A stretch of DNA of 64,000 bases from Sphingomonas caseinilytica (lineage in GTDB: Bacteria > Pseudomonadota > Alphaproteobacteria > Sphingomonadales > Sphingomonadaceae), in the NCBI RefSeq assembly GCF_023516455.1, contig NZ_JAMGBA010000001.1, forward strand, positions 434,001 to 498,000. Direction: 5' to 3'. Both the position numbers and the translations under genes were made by a program. This document shows, piece after piece, positions 36,986 to 45,857 of the stretch; within the stretch, counting starts at the first letter, position 1; each line of letters starts with the position of its first letter. The notes beneath the pieces were generated by a model. It worked only from the letters and a program-made list of their open reading frames with translations. It was not told the DNA's origin and did not search any database.

Positions 36986-37780
36986 ATGTCCTTCGTAAAG
37001 ATCAATGTGAAACCGGACACTCTCGACGACGAGAACCGCGGGTTTGCGCAGCGGCCGCTGGAACAGCCGCTATTCCTCAACAGCGTTCCGAAAAGCGGAA
37101 GTCACCTGTTGCGCAACATCGTCCGGATGTTCGTGCCGGTCGAGGACCAGTATCAGGCAGAATTCATCCAGCACCACTTTCTGCAGCGCCACATCGCTGC
37201 GTTCGAGCCTTCCCGAAACCGCCTCAGTTGGGGTCATCTCTTTTTCATGGAGCCCTCTCGAGCGGCGCTGGCTGGAGTGCGTCACATCCTTCTCGTTCGG
37301 GACCCATATGATTGGGTTCTCGCACGGGCCCGTTTCGTCCTTAGCAACGAATTCAACGCTCCAGGGCTGGAGCATCTGAAAGAGCCGGGCGCTTCTGTTG
37401 AAGCCATCCTCAATCTGATGATTGAGGGAACCCGCCCAATGTTGGCGCCGCTCGACATCACCTATCACTTCAATGCGATTGCCTGGCTCGGCAATGGGGC
37501 CCATCTAATGCGGTACGAAGAGCTGATCGGGGCGCTTCGAGATCTCCAAGGCGAAAGGGCCGATGCCTATTTCGGGGCGCTGTTCCAGGCCTGCGGAATC
37601 GTACGTCCCGATGACTGGCTGGACCGCGTGCGCATCGGCTCCGACCCCAGGCAAAGCGGTACGGCGCGAGAAAATCTCACCGGGGTTGCCGCCAAAATTC
37701 CATCGGAGCTTCCCGAAAGGCAGAAACGGATGGTCGACAGCGCTGCGCCGGGACTGCGCTCCGCGCTTGGATACGCCTGA
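36986..37780 (+). CDS. Sulfotransferase-like protein
   Basis: 264 aa. The 5'-phosphosulfate-binding loop of PAPS sulfotransferases is visible as NSVPKSGSHLLRNI (PKSGSH at 35-40), and the 3'-phosphate region as HILLVRDPYDWVLARARF (RDP near 105). No transmembrane helix is apparent, so it is probably cytoplasmic. Acceptor unknown. The frame is open to 36818, but CAGGAG nine bases before the ATG at 36986 and the start of homology favour this start. It is divergent from ahcY and ends 6 bp before the yqgE stop. Confidence 0.78.
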   Translation: MSFVKINVKPDTLDDENRGFAQRPLEQPLFLNSVPKSGSHLLRNIVRMFVPVEDQYQAEFIQHHFLQRHIAAFEPSRNRLSWGHLFFMEPSRAALAGVRHILLVRDPYDWVLARARFVLSNEFNAPGLEHLKEPGASVEAILNLMIEGTRPMLAPLDITYHFNAIAWLGNGAHLMRYEELIGALRDLQGERADAYFGALFQACGIVRPDDWLDRVRIGSDPRQSGTARENLTGVAAKIPSELPERQKRMVDSAAPGLRSALGYA

Positions 37781-37786
37781 GCGCCG

Positions 37787-38347
37787 TCAGGCGGCGCCAG
37801 CCCCGCTGTCGAGCAGCCGCGGATCGATCCCTTCGGCCTTGAACGTCGCTTCCCAGCGCTCGGCAGTAGGGGTCTCGAACAAGATTTCCTGCCGGCCATC
37901 GGCCGCGAACCAGCCCGGCCTGGTCATTTCCTCGTCGAGTTGCCCTTCGCCCCATCCGGCATAGCCCAGCGCGATCAGGTAGCGGCTCGGCCCTGTTCCT
38001 TCCGCGATCGCCTTCAGTACATCGATCGTTCCCGTCAGCGCTCCGAGCCCGACGACCTGGATCGTGTCCTGCCCACCCCAGTCATCGCTATGGAGGACGA
38101 ACCCCCTGCCCGGCTCTACCGGTCCGCCATGCAGCACCGGTCCGTCAGGCGCCTGGCCCGGGTCCAGCCCCAGCTGTTCGAGCAAGCCGCGCACACCGAT
38201 CCCGGCACGCTGATGGCCGATGCCGATGCCGACAGCGCCATTTTCATCGTGCACGCACATCACGATGACGGCGTGTTCGAAGCGCGGGTCACCGATGCCG
38301 GGCATTGCCAGCAGTAACTTTCCGGAAAGGAAGCGCGGGCTTTCCAT
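37787..38347 (-). CDS. YqgE/AlgH family protein
   Basis: 186 aa of the UPF0301 (YqgE/AlgH) family. Visible are FLSGKLLLAMPGIGDPRFEH at the N-terminus, the H-x-G-G-P-V segment VLHGGPVEPGRGFVLHS, and IALGYAGWGEGQLDEE. Molecular function is not established for the family. The ATG at 38347 starts exactly where homology begins; the 12 extra upstream codons are not used. It is convergent with the sulfotransferase gene. Confidence 0.93.
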   Translation of the reverse strand: MESPRFLSGKLLLAMPGIGDPRFEHAVIVMCVHDENGAVGIGIGHQRAGIGVRGLLEQLGLDPGQAPDGPVLHGGPVEPGRGFVLHSDDWGGQDTIQVVGLGALTGTIDVLKAIAEGTGPSRYLIALGYAGWGEGQLDEEMTRPGWFAADGRQEILFETPTAERWEATFKAEGIDPRLLDSGAGAA

Positions 38348-38479
38348 GGCTGCAACAATGCGCCTCGGCCCAAATGGCTGCAAGTTAGATGCAGCCCCTT
38401 CGATATACTCAGGACAGCCTTGTGGCTGTCATTTCCACTGCCTATCTCGACGGTCGACCATTTCCACAGGAGACAATTC

Positions 38480-38959
38480 ATGGCCATTCAAATCGGCGAT
38501 CGACTTCCAGACGTTTCCCTCACGCTCGCGACGCCGGAAGGGCCGATCCCGGTCAAGAGCGGCGATTATTTCTCGGGCAAGCGCGTGGCGCTTTTCGCAG
38601 TACCGGGCGCCTACACACCGACCTGCTCAGCACGGCACCTGCCGTCCTATGTCGAAAAGGCTTCCGACCTGAAGGGCAAGGGCATCGACGAGATTGTCGC
38701 TACCAGCGTCAACGATGCCTTCGTCCTCGGCGCCTGGAACCGCGACCAGGGATCTTCGGACATCACCATGCTGGCCGACGGCAACGGCGAATTCGCCGAG
38801 GCACTTGGCCTGACGATGGACGCGTCGAAATTCGGGATGGGCAAGCGCAGCCAACGCTACTCGATGATCGTCAACGACGGCGTCGTCGAGCAGGTCAATG
38901 TCGAAGCGCCGGGAGAATATTCTGCTTCCAGCGCCGAGACGATGCTCGGCCAACTTTAA
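38480..38959 (+). CDS. Peroxiredoxin, Prx5 type (1-Cys)
   Basis: 159 aa. It reduces hydroperoxides through the peroxidatic Cys49 in the PxxxTxxC motif (PGAYTPTC, 42-49) followed by SARHLPSY. No other cysteine is present, so this is a 1-Cys enzyme needing an external thiol such as thioredoxin or glutaredoxin. Other family stretches are DAFVLGAWNRDQG and RYSMIVNDGVVEQ. AGGAG at 38468-38472 precedes the ATG. It is divergent from yqgE and followed by a small hypothetical gene in the same direction. Confidence 0.93.
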   Translation: MAIQIGDRLPDVSLTLATPEGPIPVKSGDYFSGKRVALFAVPGAYTPTCSARHLPSYVEKASDLKGKGIDEIVATSVNDAFVLGAWNRDQGSSDITMLADGNGEFAEALGLTMDASKFGMGKRSQRYSMIVNDGVVEQVNVEAPGEYSASSAETMLGQL

Positions 38960-39040
38960 ATTCTCTCCATTCGCCTTTCAGTAGAAACGCCGGCTGCCTC
39001 CGCGCGTTGTCTGCCGGGAGGCGAGTAAAGGAGAGCAGTT

Positions 39041-39382
39041 ATGCCCAATCAGAAGAGAGATTCACGCGGCCGCTTTGACAGCAGCTATTGGACCAGCGCC
39101 CGGGATAATCCCGGTACCACAGCTGCAGTCGCGGCCGGTGTCGCCGGAGTAGCCGCCGCTGGAGCCTTCTTGTGGACCCGCCGGGCCCAGATCGGCGAAG
39201 CGCTGAAAAGCGGAATGGACCAGCTGAGCGAGATGAAGGCCCAGCGGATGGCTTCGTCCCGAACGCAGGAAGAGATTGCCGAAGAGGCCCTGACCCTCAA
39301 GGAAACCGGCAAGAAGTCCCGGGGACCGCGAGGCCCGATCGCCCAGCAAGATATCAAGGCTGGGATGGCAACGGCCGAATAA
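39041..39382 (+). CDS. Hypothetical single-pass membrane protein
   Basis: 113 aa, no family recognised. A polar N-terminus (PNQKRDSRGRFDSSYW) is followed by one Ala/Gly/Val-rich transmembrane segment (about 27-45, TTAAVAAGVAGVAAAGAF). An amphipathic, probably coiled cytoplasmic tail (QIGEALKSGMDQLSEMKAQR, EEIAEEALTLKE) and a basic end follow. AAAGGAGAG precedes the ATG, and a strong terminator follows directly, supporting a real expressed gene. It is similar in layout, not sequence, to the 54-aa protein at 21.8 kb. Confidence 0.75.
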   Translation: MPNQKRDSRGRFDSSYWTSARDNPGTTAAVAAGVAGVAAAGAFLWTRRAQIGEALKSGMDQLSEMKAQRMASSRTQEEIAEEALTLKETGKKSRGPRGPIAQQDIKAGMATAE

Positions 39383-39383
39383 G

Positions 39384-39417
39384 AAAAAAGGGGAGCGGCG
39401 AACCCGCTCCCCTTTTC
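39384..39417. terminator. Bidirectional Rho-independent terminator
   Basis: AAAAGGGGAGCGG and CCGCTCCCCTTTT are perfect reverse complements around CGAAC, giving T runs on both strands. It can terminate the small membrane-protein gene and the convergent M2 peptidase gene. Confidence 0.88.
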
Positions 39418-39423
39418 ATTAGA

Positions 39424-41298
39424 TCACCAGCCGCACTGCTTCCCAGCGTTTTGCTGTTCCAGCCAGCGCTGCAGCGGCGCGAAATACTCCAGCATCGGCT
39501 TGGCCGACATTTCACGGCTGCCCGTAAAGGCCTGGAGCGCTTCCGGCCAAGGCTTTGACGCACCCATCGCGAGCATCGCGTTCAGGCGCTGTCCAACTTC
39601 CTTGTTGCCGTAGAAGCTGCAGCGGTGAAGCGGCCCCTTCCAGCCCGACATGTCGCAGGCTGCCTTGTAGAACTGGAACTGCAGGATGCGCGCAATGAAA
39701 TAGCGCTCATAGCTGGTGTTGCCAGGAATATGGAATTTGGCGCCCGGGTCAAAGTCCGTTTCGCTACGCGCCACCGGCGGCGTGATGCCCTGATACTGCT
39801 GCTTCAGGTCGACCCAAGCCTTGTTGTAATTGGCCGGCGTGATCGAACCGTCGAACACGCCCCAGCGCCATTTGTCGACCAGCAAGCCGAACGGAAGAAA
39901 GGCGACCTTGTCCATTGCCTGGCGGAGCAGGAGGCCGGTGTCCTTGTCCGCCGCGGGCACCTTGGAACGGTCGAGCAGGCCAATCTGCACCAGATATTCC
40001 GGCGTGATCGACAGGGCAATGAAATCGCCGATTGCTTCATGGAAGCCGCCATTCGCGCCGTTCAAATAAAGGTAGGGCTGCTGGTTATAGGCACGCTGAT
40101 AATAGTTGTGGCCAAGCTCGTGGTGGATGGTGACGAAGTCGTCGCCGTTGACCTTGGTGCACATCTTGATCCGCAAATCATCCTTGTTGTCGAGATCCCA
40201 GGCCGAGGCATGGCAGACGACTTCGCGATCGCGCGGACGAGTGATCTGGCTGCGCTGCCAGAAGGTTTCCGGCAAGGGCGCGAAGCCGAGCGAGGAATAG
40301 AAGCCCTCACCGATCTTCACCATCGCGACCGGATCTTTCTTCTTGGCCTCGAGCAGTTCGCCAACGTCATACCCGATATCGCCCGAGCCCTTCGGCGCTA
40401 CGACGTCGTAGATATTGCCCCATTCCTGGGCCCACATATTGCCGAGCAGGTCGGCGCGGATCGGGCCGCTGGCCGGCTGAATTGCGTTGCCATATTTCTG
40501 GTTGAGCTTGGTGCGGGTGTAGCAATGGAGCTGGTCGTAAAGCGGCTTCGTTTCCGCCCACAGACGATCCGCCATTGCCACAAATTCTTCCGGCGTCATG
40601 TCATATTGCGAGCGCCACATGGCGCCCGTGTCGGCATAGCCGAGTTCCTTGGCGCCGGCGTTGGCGATTTCCACCAGCCGCTGATAATCCTGGCGCATCG
40701 GGCGCCCTGTCGTCTCATGCCAGCTTTGCCAGATTTCTGCCGTCTGCTTCGGATCGCGCAGCGTACCCATGAGCGCTTCGGCGTCGTCGCCGGTAATTAC
40801 CTTGCCGTTGTGCGTTGCGCGACCCTTTGCGTAAGCCGACTGAAGGCGCGTCGCGAGTTCGTTGAGCTGGGCCGCCGCTCCCGGCGTCTGCGGCGCCGCC
40901 AGGACCAGCGCGCCGCGCAATGTATTGAGCTTGCGCGCCGTATCGAAATCGAGGCCCGGCACCTGCGCGAATTTGGCCGCTTCGGTGGCGTATTTGACGC
41001 CCTTTTCGGTGCCGATCGTCCCGAAGTAAGCGGCAAGCGCGTCCGTATCGTCGTTGATGTAGGTCGCATTGACCCAACCGGCGCGGCTACCGATCACGCT
41101 GAGGTCGAAGAGATCCTTTTCGACCGCGGCAATGAACGCGCGGGCGCCCTCTGCAGTCATCGGATATTCGCCGGCCGCAGTGGCAGCGGCGGGAGGAGCT
41201 TCGGTGGGAGCCGTCGCAGCCATCTGGGCCAGCGGAGTGGATGCGCAGCCTGCAAGAGCAAGCGCGGTAAGCGATACGGAAGCGGCAAATTTCATCAT
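39424..41298 (-). CDS. M2-family (ACE-like) peptidyl-dipeptidase, lipoprotein
   Basis: 624 aa. The N-terminus has a lipoprotein signal, MMKFAASVSLTALALAGC, with the lipobox LAGC. The zinc site is HHELGH near residue 394, and the downstream glutamate lies in GGFHEAIGDF near 423, the gluzincin pattern of the angiotensin-converting-enzyme family (M2). Other family stretches are QEWGNIYDVV and CTKVNGDDFVTIHH. It should remove C-terminal dipeptides from periplasmic peptides (family knowledge). GAGG precedes the double ATG; the start at 41298 is preferred. It shares the bidirectional terminator at 39384. Confidence 0.93.
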   Translation of the reverse strand: MMKFAASVSLTALALAGCASTPLAQMAATAPTEAPPAAATAAGEYPMTAEGARAFIAAVEKDLFDLSVIGSRAGWVNATYINDDTDALAAYFGTIGTEKGVKYATEAAKFAQVPGLDFDTARKLNTLRGALVLAAPQTPGAAAQLNELATRLQSAYAKGRATHNGKVITGDDAEALMGTLRDPKQTAEIWQSWHETTGRPMRQDYQRLVEIANAGAKELGYADTGAMWRSQYDMTPEEFVAMADRLWAETKPLYDQLHCYTRTKLNQKYGNAIQPASGPIRADLLGNMWAQEWGNIYDVVAPKGSGDIGYDVGELLEAKKKDPVAMVKIGEGFYSSLGFAPLPETFWQRSQITRPRDREVVCHASAWDLDNKDDLRIKMCTKVNGDDFVTIHHELGHNYYQRAYNQQPYLYLNGANGGFHEAIGDFIALSITPEYLVQIGLLDRSKVPAADKDTGLLLRQAMDKVAFLPFGLLVDKWRWGVFDGSITPANYNKAWVDLKQQYQGITPPVARSETDFDPGAKFHIPGNTSYERYFIARILQFQFYKAACDMSGWKGPLHRCSFYGNKEVGQRLNAMLAMGASKPWPEALQAFTGSREMSAKPMLEYFAPLQRWLEQQNAGKQCGW

Positions 41299-41394
41299 CA
41301 GGCGTCCTCGTCCCAAGGCGTTGTCATTATGTTGTCGCGTGGCGTTAGGACTGGAACCTGCCAGCCCCTTTCGTCAAGCGCGCATTAGGGTTCG

Positions 41395-42159
41395 TCAGGC
41401 GGCAACCAGAAAGCTGGCGATCGCTTCGCCGAATTCGGGCTTGGTCACCGAACTCATGTGCGTGCCCGGAACCTCCACATATTCGGCGTCGGAAAGGATC
41501 GATGCCAATTCCGGCGCGGACCCATTGTCCTGATCCTCGCTGCCGCACAGCACCAGCGTTCGCATGCTGAAGGCGTCGATCAGTCCATGCTTGTCTTCGC
41601 GATCGCGCATGGTGCCCAGAAGGAGGCGCGCCGCGTCGCGATCGACCTTCATGGTCTTCATGAACTGGACGGCGAACCAGTGCGGATCGCCCCGGACGGC
41701 GGTTTCGAAGCGGTCGATTGCTTCGACGTAGAAATTGCTGCGGCGATCCCAGTTTGTGAGGACGTCGAGCCCAGTGCCAGAAAGAATGGCGCGGCGAGGC
41801 CGCACACCGCCGATCACCGCTTCGATGACGGTCCGGGCCCCGAGCGAAAATCCGCCCAGGTCGAACTCGGCCAAATCCAGATGCTCGATCAGCTCGACCA
41901 GATCGCGCACCAGCACCAGTTGGGGATAGTGAACATGCTCATGAGGCTTGCCGCTGAGGCCATGGGCGCGGTGATCGGGCATGATCACTCGAAACCCTTC
42001 CGCTGCGATCCGCTCCGCATGCCCGAACTTGATCCAGTTCATCTGCGCATCGGAGAACAGACCATGCAGCAAGATTACTGGCCGCCCCTCACCTACCTCC
42101 CGCCAGGCGAGCTGGATGCCGTCGGAAGTCGTCCAATAATGGGTGCTGACGTCAGTCAT
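41395..42159 (-). CDS. Alpha/beta hydrolase
   Basis: 254 aa, alpha/beta-hydrolase fold. The oxyanion-hole region is VILLHGLF, the nucleophile elbow is GFSLG (near 103), the acid lies in the CGSEDQD strand, and the catalytic His is in VPGTHMSS. No signal peptide, so cytoplasmic. Substrate unknown; the family covers esterases, lactonases and C-C hydrolases. It follows the M2 peptidase gene upstream by 96 bp and is divergent from the TIR-TPR gene. The 208-bp divergent gap up to 42367 holds no gene that I can see. Confidence 0.88.
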   Translation of the reverse strand: MTDVSTHYWTTSDGIQLAWREVGEGRPVILLHGLFSDAQMNWIKFGHAERIAAEGFRVIMPDHRAHGLSGKPHEHVHYPQLVLVRDLVELIEHLDLAEFDLGGFSLGARTVIEAVIGGVRPRRAILSGTGLDVLTNWDRRSNFYVEAIDRFETAVRGDPHWFAVQFMKTMKVDRDAARLLLGTMRDREDKHGLIDAFSMRTLVLCGSEDQDNGSAPELASILSDAEYVEVPGTHMSSVTKPEFGEAIASFLVAA

Positions 42160-42367
42160 TGCGGCGAATGTTCACCAATGTTCGCACTCGTGCGCATCAA
42201 AAGAAGTGCACACTTGGATGCAGACAGGTTTGGTGGGCATTGCAGGTTCATATCGCGTGCCGGTTCCATTAGCGCGCCGATGGCAAAGCAGTTCCTACTC
42301 CGCAAGCCCCGTCTTGCGAATGTGAAGGTTTCGGCGCAAATCCCCGGCGAACAGGGGGCGGCGGCCG

Positions 42368-44290
42368 ATGGCGACCGTGTTCTTGAGCTACGACCATGAC
42401 GACGTCGAACGGGCGGCGCCCATTGCGTCTGCGCTCGAAAAGGGCGGCCATTCCGTATGGTGGGACCGTCACATCCACGGCGGCGCAGCATTTAATGACG
42501 AGATCGAAGCGGCGGTCGAGGCCGCCAATGCCGTCGTTGTGCTCTGATCGGAGCGGTCGATCCGCTCCACATGGGTTCGAGACGAGGCTGCGGAAGGGCG
42601 GGATCAGAACAAGCTGGTCCCAGTGTTGCTCGATGCCGTGAAGCCGCCAATGGGTTTTCGCCAGTTCCAGACAATCGACCTGTCGCGGTCCGGGCGAATA
42701 CCAAGCGCAAGCTCGTTTCAGCAAATATTGGACTCGATCAACAAGGTCGGGGGCACTTCCCAAACTCGCGCGCCGGCACCGATGCCAGCAGCCAAAGCCA
42801 AGTCATCGACCCCCTTCCCTGGCAGGATCAGCCGCCGAGCTGGCATTGCGATTGCCGCACTTCTGATCGCTGCTGTCGTCGCCGTGGTCGCGTGGAACGG
42901 GCGCTGGCAGCAGACGCTTCCGGTGGTCGCCGTCGCCGCATCAGACGCCACACCGCGTTCCGAAGCGCTTGCTCGCGACCTGTTTGTAAAGCTCGGAACG
43001 CTTGAGCATGTCGGTGCGGGCAAATGGGTGCTCGCCGATCCCCAATCTACGAAATCTTCTCCGGACCTGGTCTTCAAAGTGGCCCAAACCGGTTCTGCCG
43101 CGCAGTTGCAAGCCGGCCTGACGCTGGTCGATGGCGAAGGGAACAGCCTCCTCTGGTCACGTGAGTTTGCTCAATCGGACGGGTCCGAAGCGGATGTACG
43201 GCAGCAGGTGGCCCTGGCTGCCGGTCTCGCACTTCTCTGCTCGCTGGAGGCAAGGGAAGATCATGGCCTGCCTCCTGAACTGTTCAAGCGGTACATCGGA
43301 AGCTGTGCGGAAGCGGCCTTGGGCAGCGAAATGGATTCCGACAAGGCCGTCACAGCCCTGCGATCGATCATCGCCGAGCGACCGCGCTTCAAGGCGGCCT
43401 GGGCGTTACTATTATCGGCGCAAGCCAGCGTGGCCGCCATTGCCGAACTTGGAAGCCCAAGCGAAGCTGCCAGCCATCGCCGAACGCTGCTGCAGGACCT
43501 TGAGAAGGCACGCAAAATTGCACCCAACCTGCCGGAAATTGAAATGGCGGAAATCCAATTGCTGTCGCCGATGGACTTTGCCGGAAGGCTGGAGCGGATC
43601 GGCCGGGCCAAGGCGGAGGCACCCGAAAAGTCCGTCATCTGGGGTTACGAATGTACAACCTTGAAAAGCGTGGGCCGTGTGATCGAAGCAATTGCGGCGG
43701 CGCGGCGTGCAGCAGAACTTGAGCCCTTATCTCCGGCGGCAGCGAACGAAGTCATTATGACGCTGGCATATGCAGGAGAGTTTGAGGCGGCGAGAAAAGA
43801 GCTTGCCCGTGCTGAGCGAAATTGGGCCGGGACCAAGGCACTTCGCGATGGGCAATGGGCCTTTCACCTGCGCTTTGGCGACCCGAAGTTCGCAATGGCC
43901 CTGGCGGAGCAATCCACCAACCTTTACCTTCAGGCGCGACTTGCGCCGACGCCTGAAAAGGTCAACGCAATGATGGCCGAACTAGAGCTCGCATCGCCAT
44001 CGGTCGACGCCGAGTTCGGTTATGCGATACAAGCGCTCGCGGAATTTGATAGAACCGACGATGTGTATCGCTGGTTTGACCGCGCCCCGGTTTCGACCCT
44101 GGCAAGGCAGTCCTATCTCTTCTTCCGCCCGGCGTTTGCCGACGTATGGCGCGATCCCCGGTTCATGAGCGTGGCCAAGCGAAACGGCTTGCTCAACTAT
44201 TGGCAGAAGAGCGGCAAATGGCCGGACTTCTGCTACGATCCGAAGCTTCCCTACGACTGCAGGAAAGAGGCAGCAAAACTAGGCGCCTGA
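42368..44290 (+). pseudogene. TIR-TM-TPR protein gene broken by one in-frame TGA
   Basis: One reading frame of 641 codons with a single internal stop, TGA at 42545-42547 (codon 60). The first 59 residues are a TIR domain start (ATVFLSYDHDDVERAAPIAS, GGHSVWWDRHI, ANAVVVL). The stop falls where TIR proteins usually have Trp in V-L-W-S, and translation in the same frame continues SERSIRSTWVRDEAAE and KLVPVLLDAVKPPMGF. Next come a transmembrane helix (about 158-176) and a periplasmic TPR-like region ending WQKSGKWPDFC. The rest of the frame is intact, so the change looks recent: a mutation, a read error or read-through. The C-terminal part is paralogous to the gene at 53160. Confidence 0.82.
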
Positions 44291-44306
44291 ATAGCTCGCG
44301 CTCCGC

Positions 44307-44759
44307 CTAGTCAGGCAGTTTCCCGGTCGTTGCGACCCATTTGTCGACGAGTTTTTGATATTGGTCTGTCCGATATTCGGGCAGGCCTTCGGTGTTCAGC
44401 CAGGCGCGGTGCAAGCTCTCGACCCCGAAATGATGCTTCGGTTTGAACGGGGACGGGTCGTCGAACGCGGCGACGGTCAAATCCATCTTGTCGGCGTCGT
44501 CCTTGAACATGAAGCCGAGCGACGTTCCGCAACGTTTGCAGAATGGCCGCCTCGCGATCGGAGAGCTGTCGTACCAGTCCGGCTCCCCGTCCCAGCTCAC
44601 TTCGTCGATCATCGCGTTGATCATGGCGATGGAAACCGAGCCCGTAGCCTTCTGGCACATACGGCAGTGGCACAGATAGGCGTCGTCCGGCTCGACAGCT
44701 GCCTCGAACCTGACCTTCCCGCAGGCGCAGCCGCCGCTCATCCTTACTTTGGCTGTCAT
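44307..44759 (-). CDS. GFA/CENP-V family zinc protein
   Basis: 150 aa of the family named after the glutathione-dependent formaldehyde-activating enzyme. The zinc-binding cysteines are present: GGCACGKVRF, CHCRMCQKATG and CKRCGTSLG. The enzymatic role of most members is unproven. AAGGAAGGG precedes the ATG at 44759; a longer frame to 44885 is rejected on that ground. It is convergent with the TIR-TPR gene (16 bp between stops). Confidence 0.9.
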   Translation of the reverse strand: MTAKVRMSGGCACGKVRFEAAVEPDDAYLCHCRMCQKATGSVSIAMINAMIDEVSWDGEPDWYDSSPIARRPFCKRCGTSLGFMFKDDADKMDLTVAAFDDPSPFKPKHHFGVESLHRAWLNTEGLPEYRTDQYQKLVDKWVATTGKLPD

Positions 44760-44840
44760 TTCCCTTCCTTGCCTCCGCACGACTGTTTTCGCAACGCAGG
44801 ACGGTTGCAGCGCCTGAGTAGCCGCCGCTATGCCCAGCCA

Positions 44841-45857
44841 ATGGCCGAGCCGCTCGATCCTGCTGAAATCTTTGCCGATGCGCACTGGCTGGCCCAGGCA
44901 TATGACCCAGCGTCCGACATGGTCCGCTTCGTGGCAATGGAACCGTCGGATTATCGGGAGGCTTCGTTCCTCGACGATCGAATGTTCGACCGGTGGCGAG
45001 ATGTGCGCGTCATGCCACTGCCCGAGGTTCGGGATGCCGCCGCCTCAATTACACGGCAGGACGCCAGCTGGATCTTCCACATCGGCCATGTGGGCTCGAC
45101 ACTGCTCGCACGGATGCTTGGGGAGGTGGAGAGCGCCCTATCGATCCGTGAACCCCGCATCTTGCGAGACCTTGCATTCCTCGAACCGGACCGCCGCGAT
45201 GCCATGGTCCCGGTCGTCCGCAAGCTATGCTCGCGTTCATTTGCCGACAGCCAGCAAATCCTGGTGAAGGCAACGAGCTTCGTCAGCGAAATCGCACCAC
45301 TGCTCATTGCTTCGGAAGGCCGCGCGCTGTTCATGTCTGCTGGCGCGCGTTCTTACATCGAGACCATCCTGGCCGGCGAGAATTCGGTGCGGGAACTTCA
45401 TGCCCTTCACGAGTATCGGTCGCGCCGAATGGAGGGGCGGCTGGAATCGCTGGAAGGTGCGACTTCGAGCGACGCCCACCGCGCGGCAATGGCCTGGGCT
45501 TGCGAGATGACGGCGTTGGAGGCGGCAGTGGACGCCATGCCCGATCGTACGGTCCTTTGGCTCGATTTCGACCGGTTCCTGGCGGCCCCGGTCGAGGGTC
45601 TGACGAAAGCAACTGCTCATCTTGGAATTTCGCTTTCGGCCGATGAAGCCGGTCGCATTGTAGAAGGGCCGCTCATGCGCCGATATTCCAAGGGGTTGGA
45701 ACATGACTACAGCCCGGAGTTGAGACTGGAATTGCAGATCGAAGCGCGGCAAAGACATGGCGCGGCGATCGAAGCCGCATTGCGCATGTTGAACGAGGCA
45801 AGCAGTACGGCACCATTGCTTGCTCGTGCGCTTGGACGGGACGCCGGGAGGCATTGA
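44841..45857 (+). CDS. P-loop sulfotransferase-like protein
   Basis: 338 aa. An N-terminal region of about 75 residues precedes a P-loop strand-loop-helix, WIFHIGHVGSTLLARML (GHVGSTLL at 82-89), which resembles the phosphosulfate loop of sulfotransferase-type proteins. Later SIREPRILRDLAFLEPDRRD, VKATSF and TVLWLDFDRFLAAPVE fit the same fold. Activity and acceptor are unproven. The ATG at 44841 is where the family-like sequence starts. The stop codon is followed immediately by the ATG of the PKHD hydroxylase, so the two are certainly co-transcribed. Confidence 0.72.
   Translation: MAEPLDPAEIFADAHWLAQAYDPASDMVRFVAMEPSDYREASFLDDRMFDRWRDVRVMPLPEVRDAAASITRQDASWIFHIGHVGSTLLARMLGEVESALSIREPRILRDLAFLEPDRRDAMVPVVRKLCSRSFADSQQILVKATSFVSEIAPLLIASEGRALFMSAGARSYIETILAGENSVRELHALHEYRSRRMEGRLESLEGATSSDAHRAAMAWACEMTALEAAVDAMPDRTVLWLDFDRFLAAPVEGLTKATAHLGISLSADEAGRIVEGPLMRRYSKGLEHDYSPELRLELQIEARQRHGAAIEAALRMLNEASSTAPLLARALGRDAGRH

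Noticed and set aside
39625-41388. 587-codon plus-strand open frame opposite the M2 peptidase
   Set aside because: The peptidase frame has a lipobox, HHELGH and family motifs; the opposite frame has none.
42168-42185. LexA box in GTTCACCAATGTTC upstream of the TIR gene
   Set aside because: The alphaproteobacterial SOS box needs seven bases between the GTTC halves; here there are six.
42545-42547. TGA in the TIR gene as a selenocysteine codon
   Set aside because: The family position is Trp, not Cys; no Sec insertion hairpin or selenoprotein gene is visible nearby.
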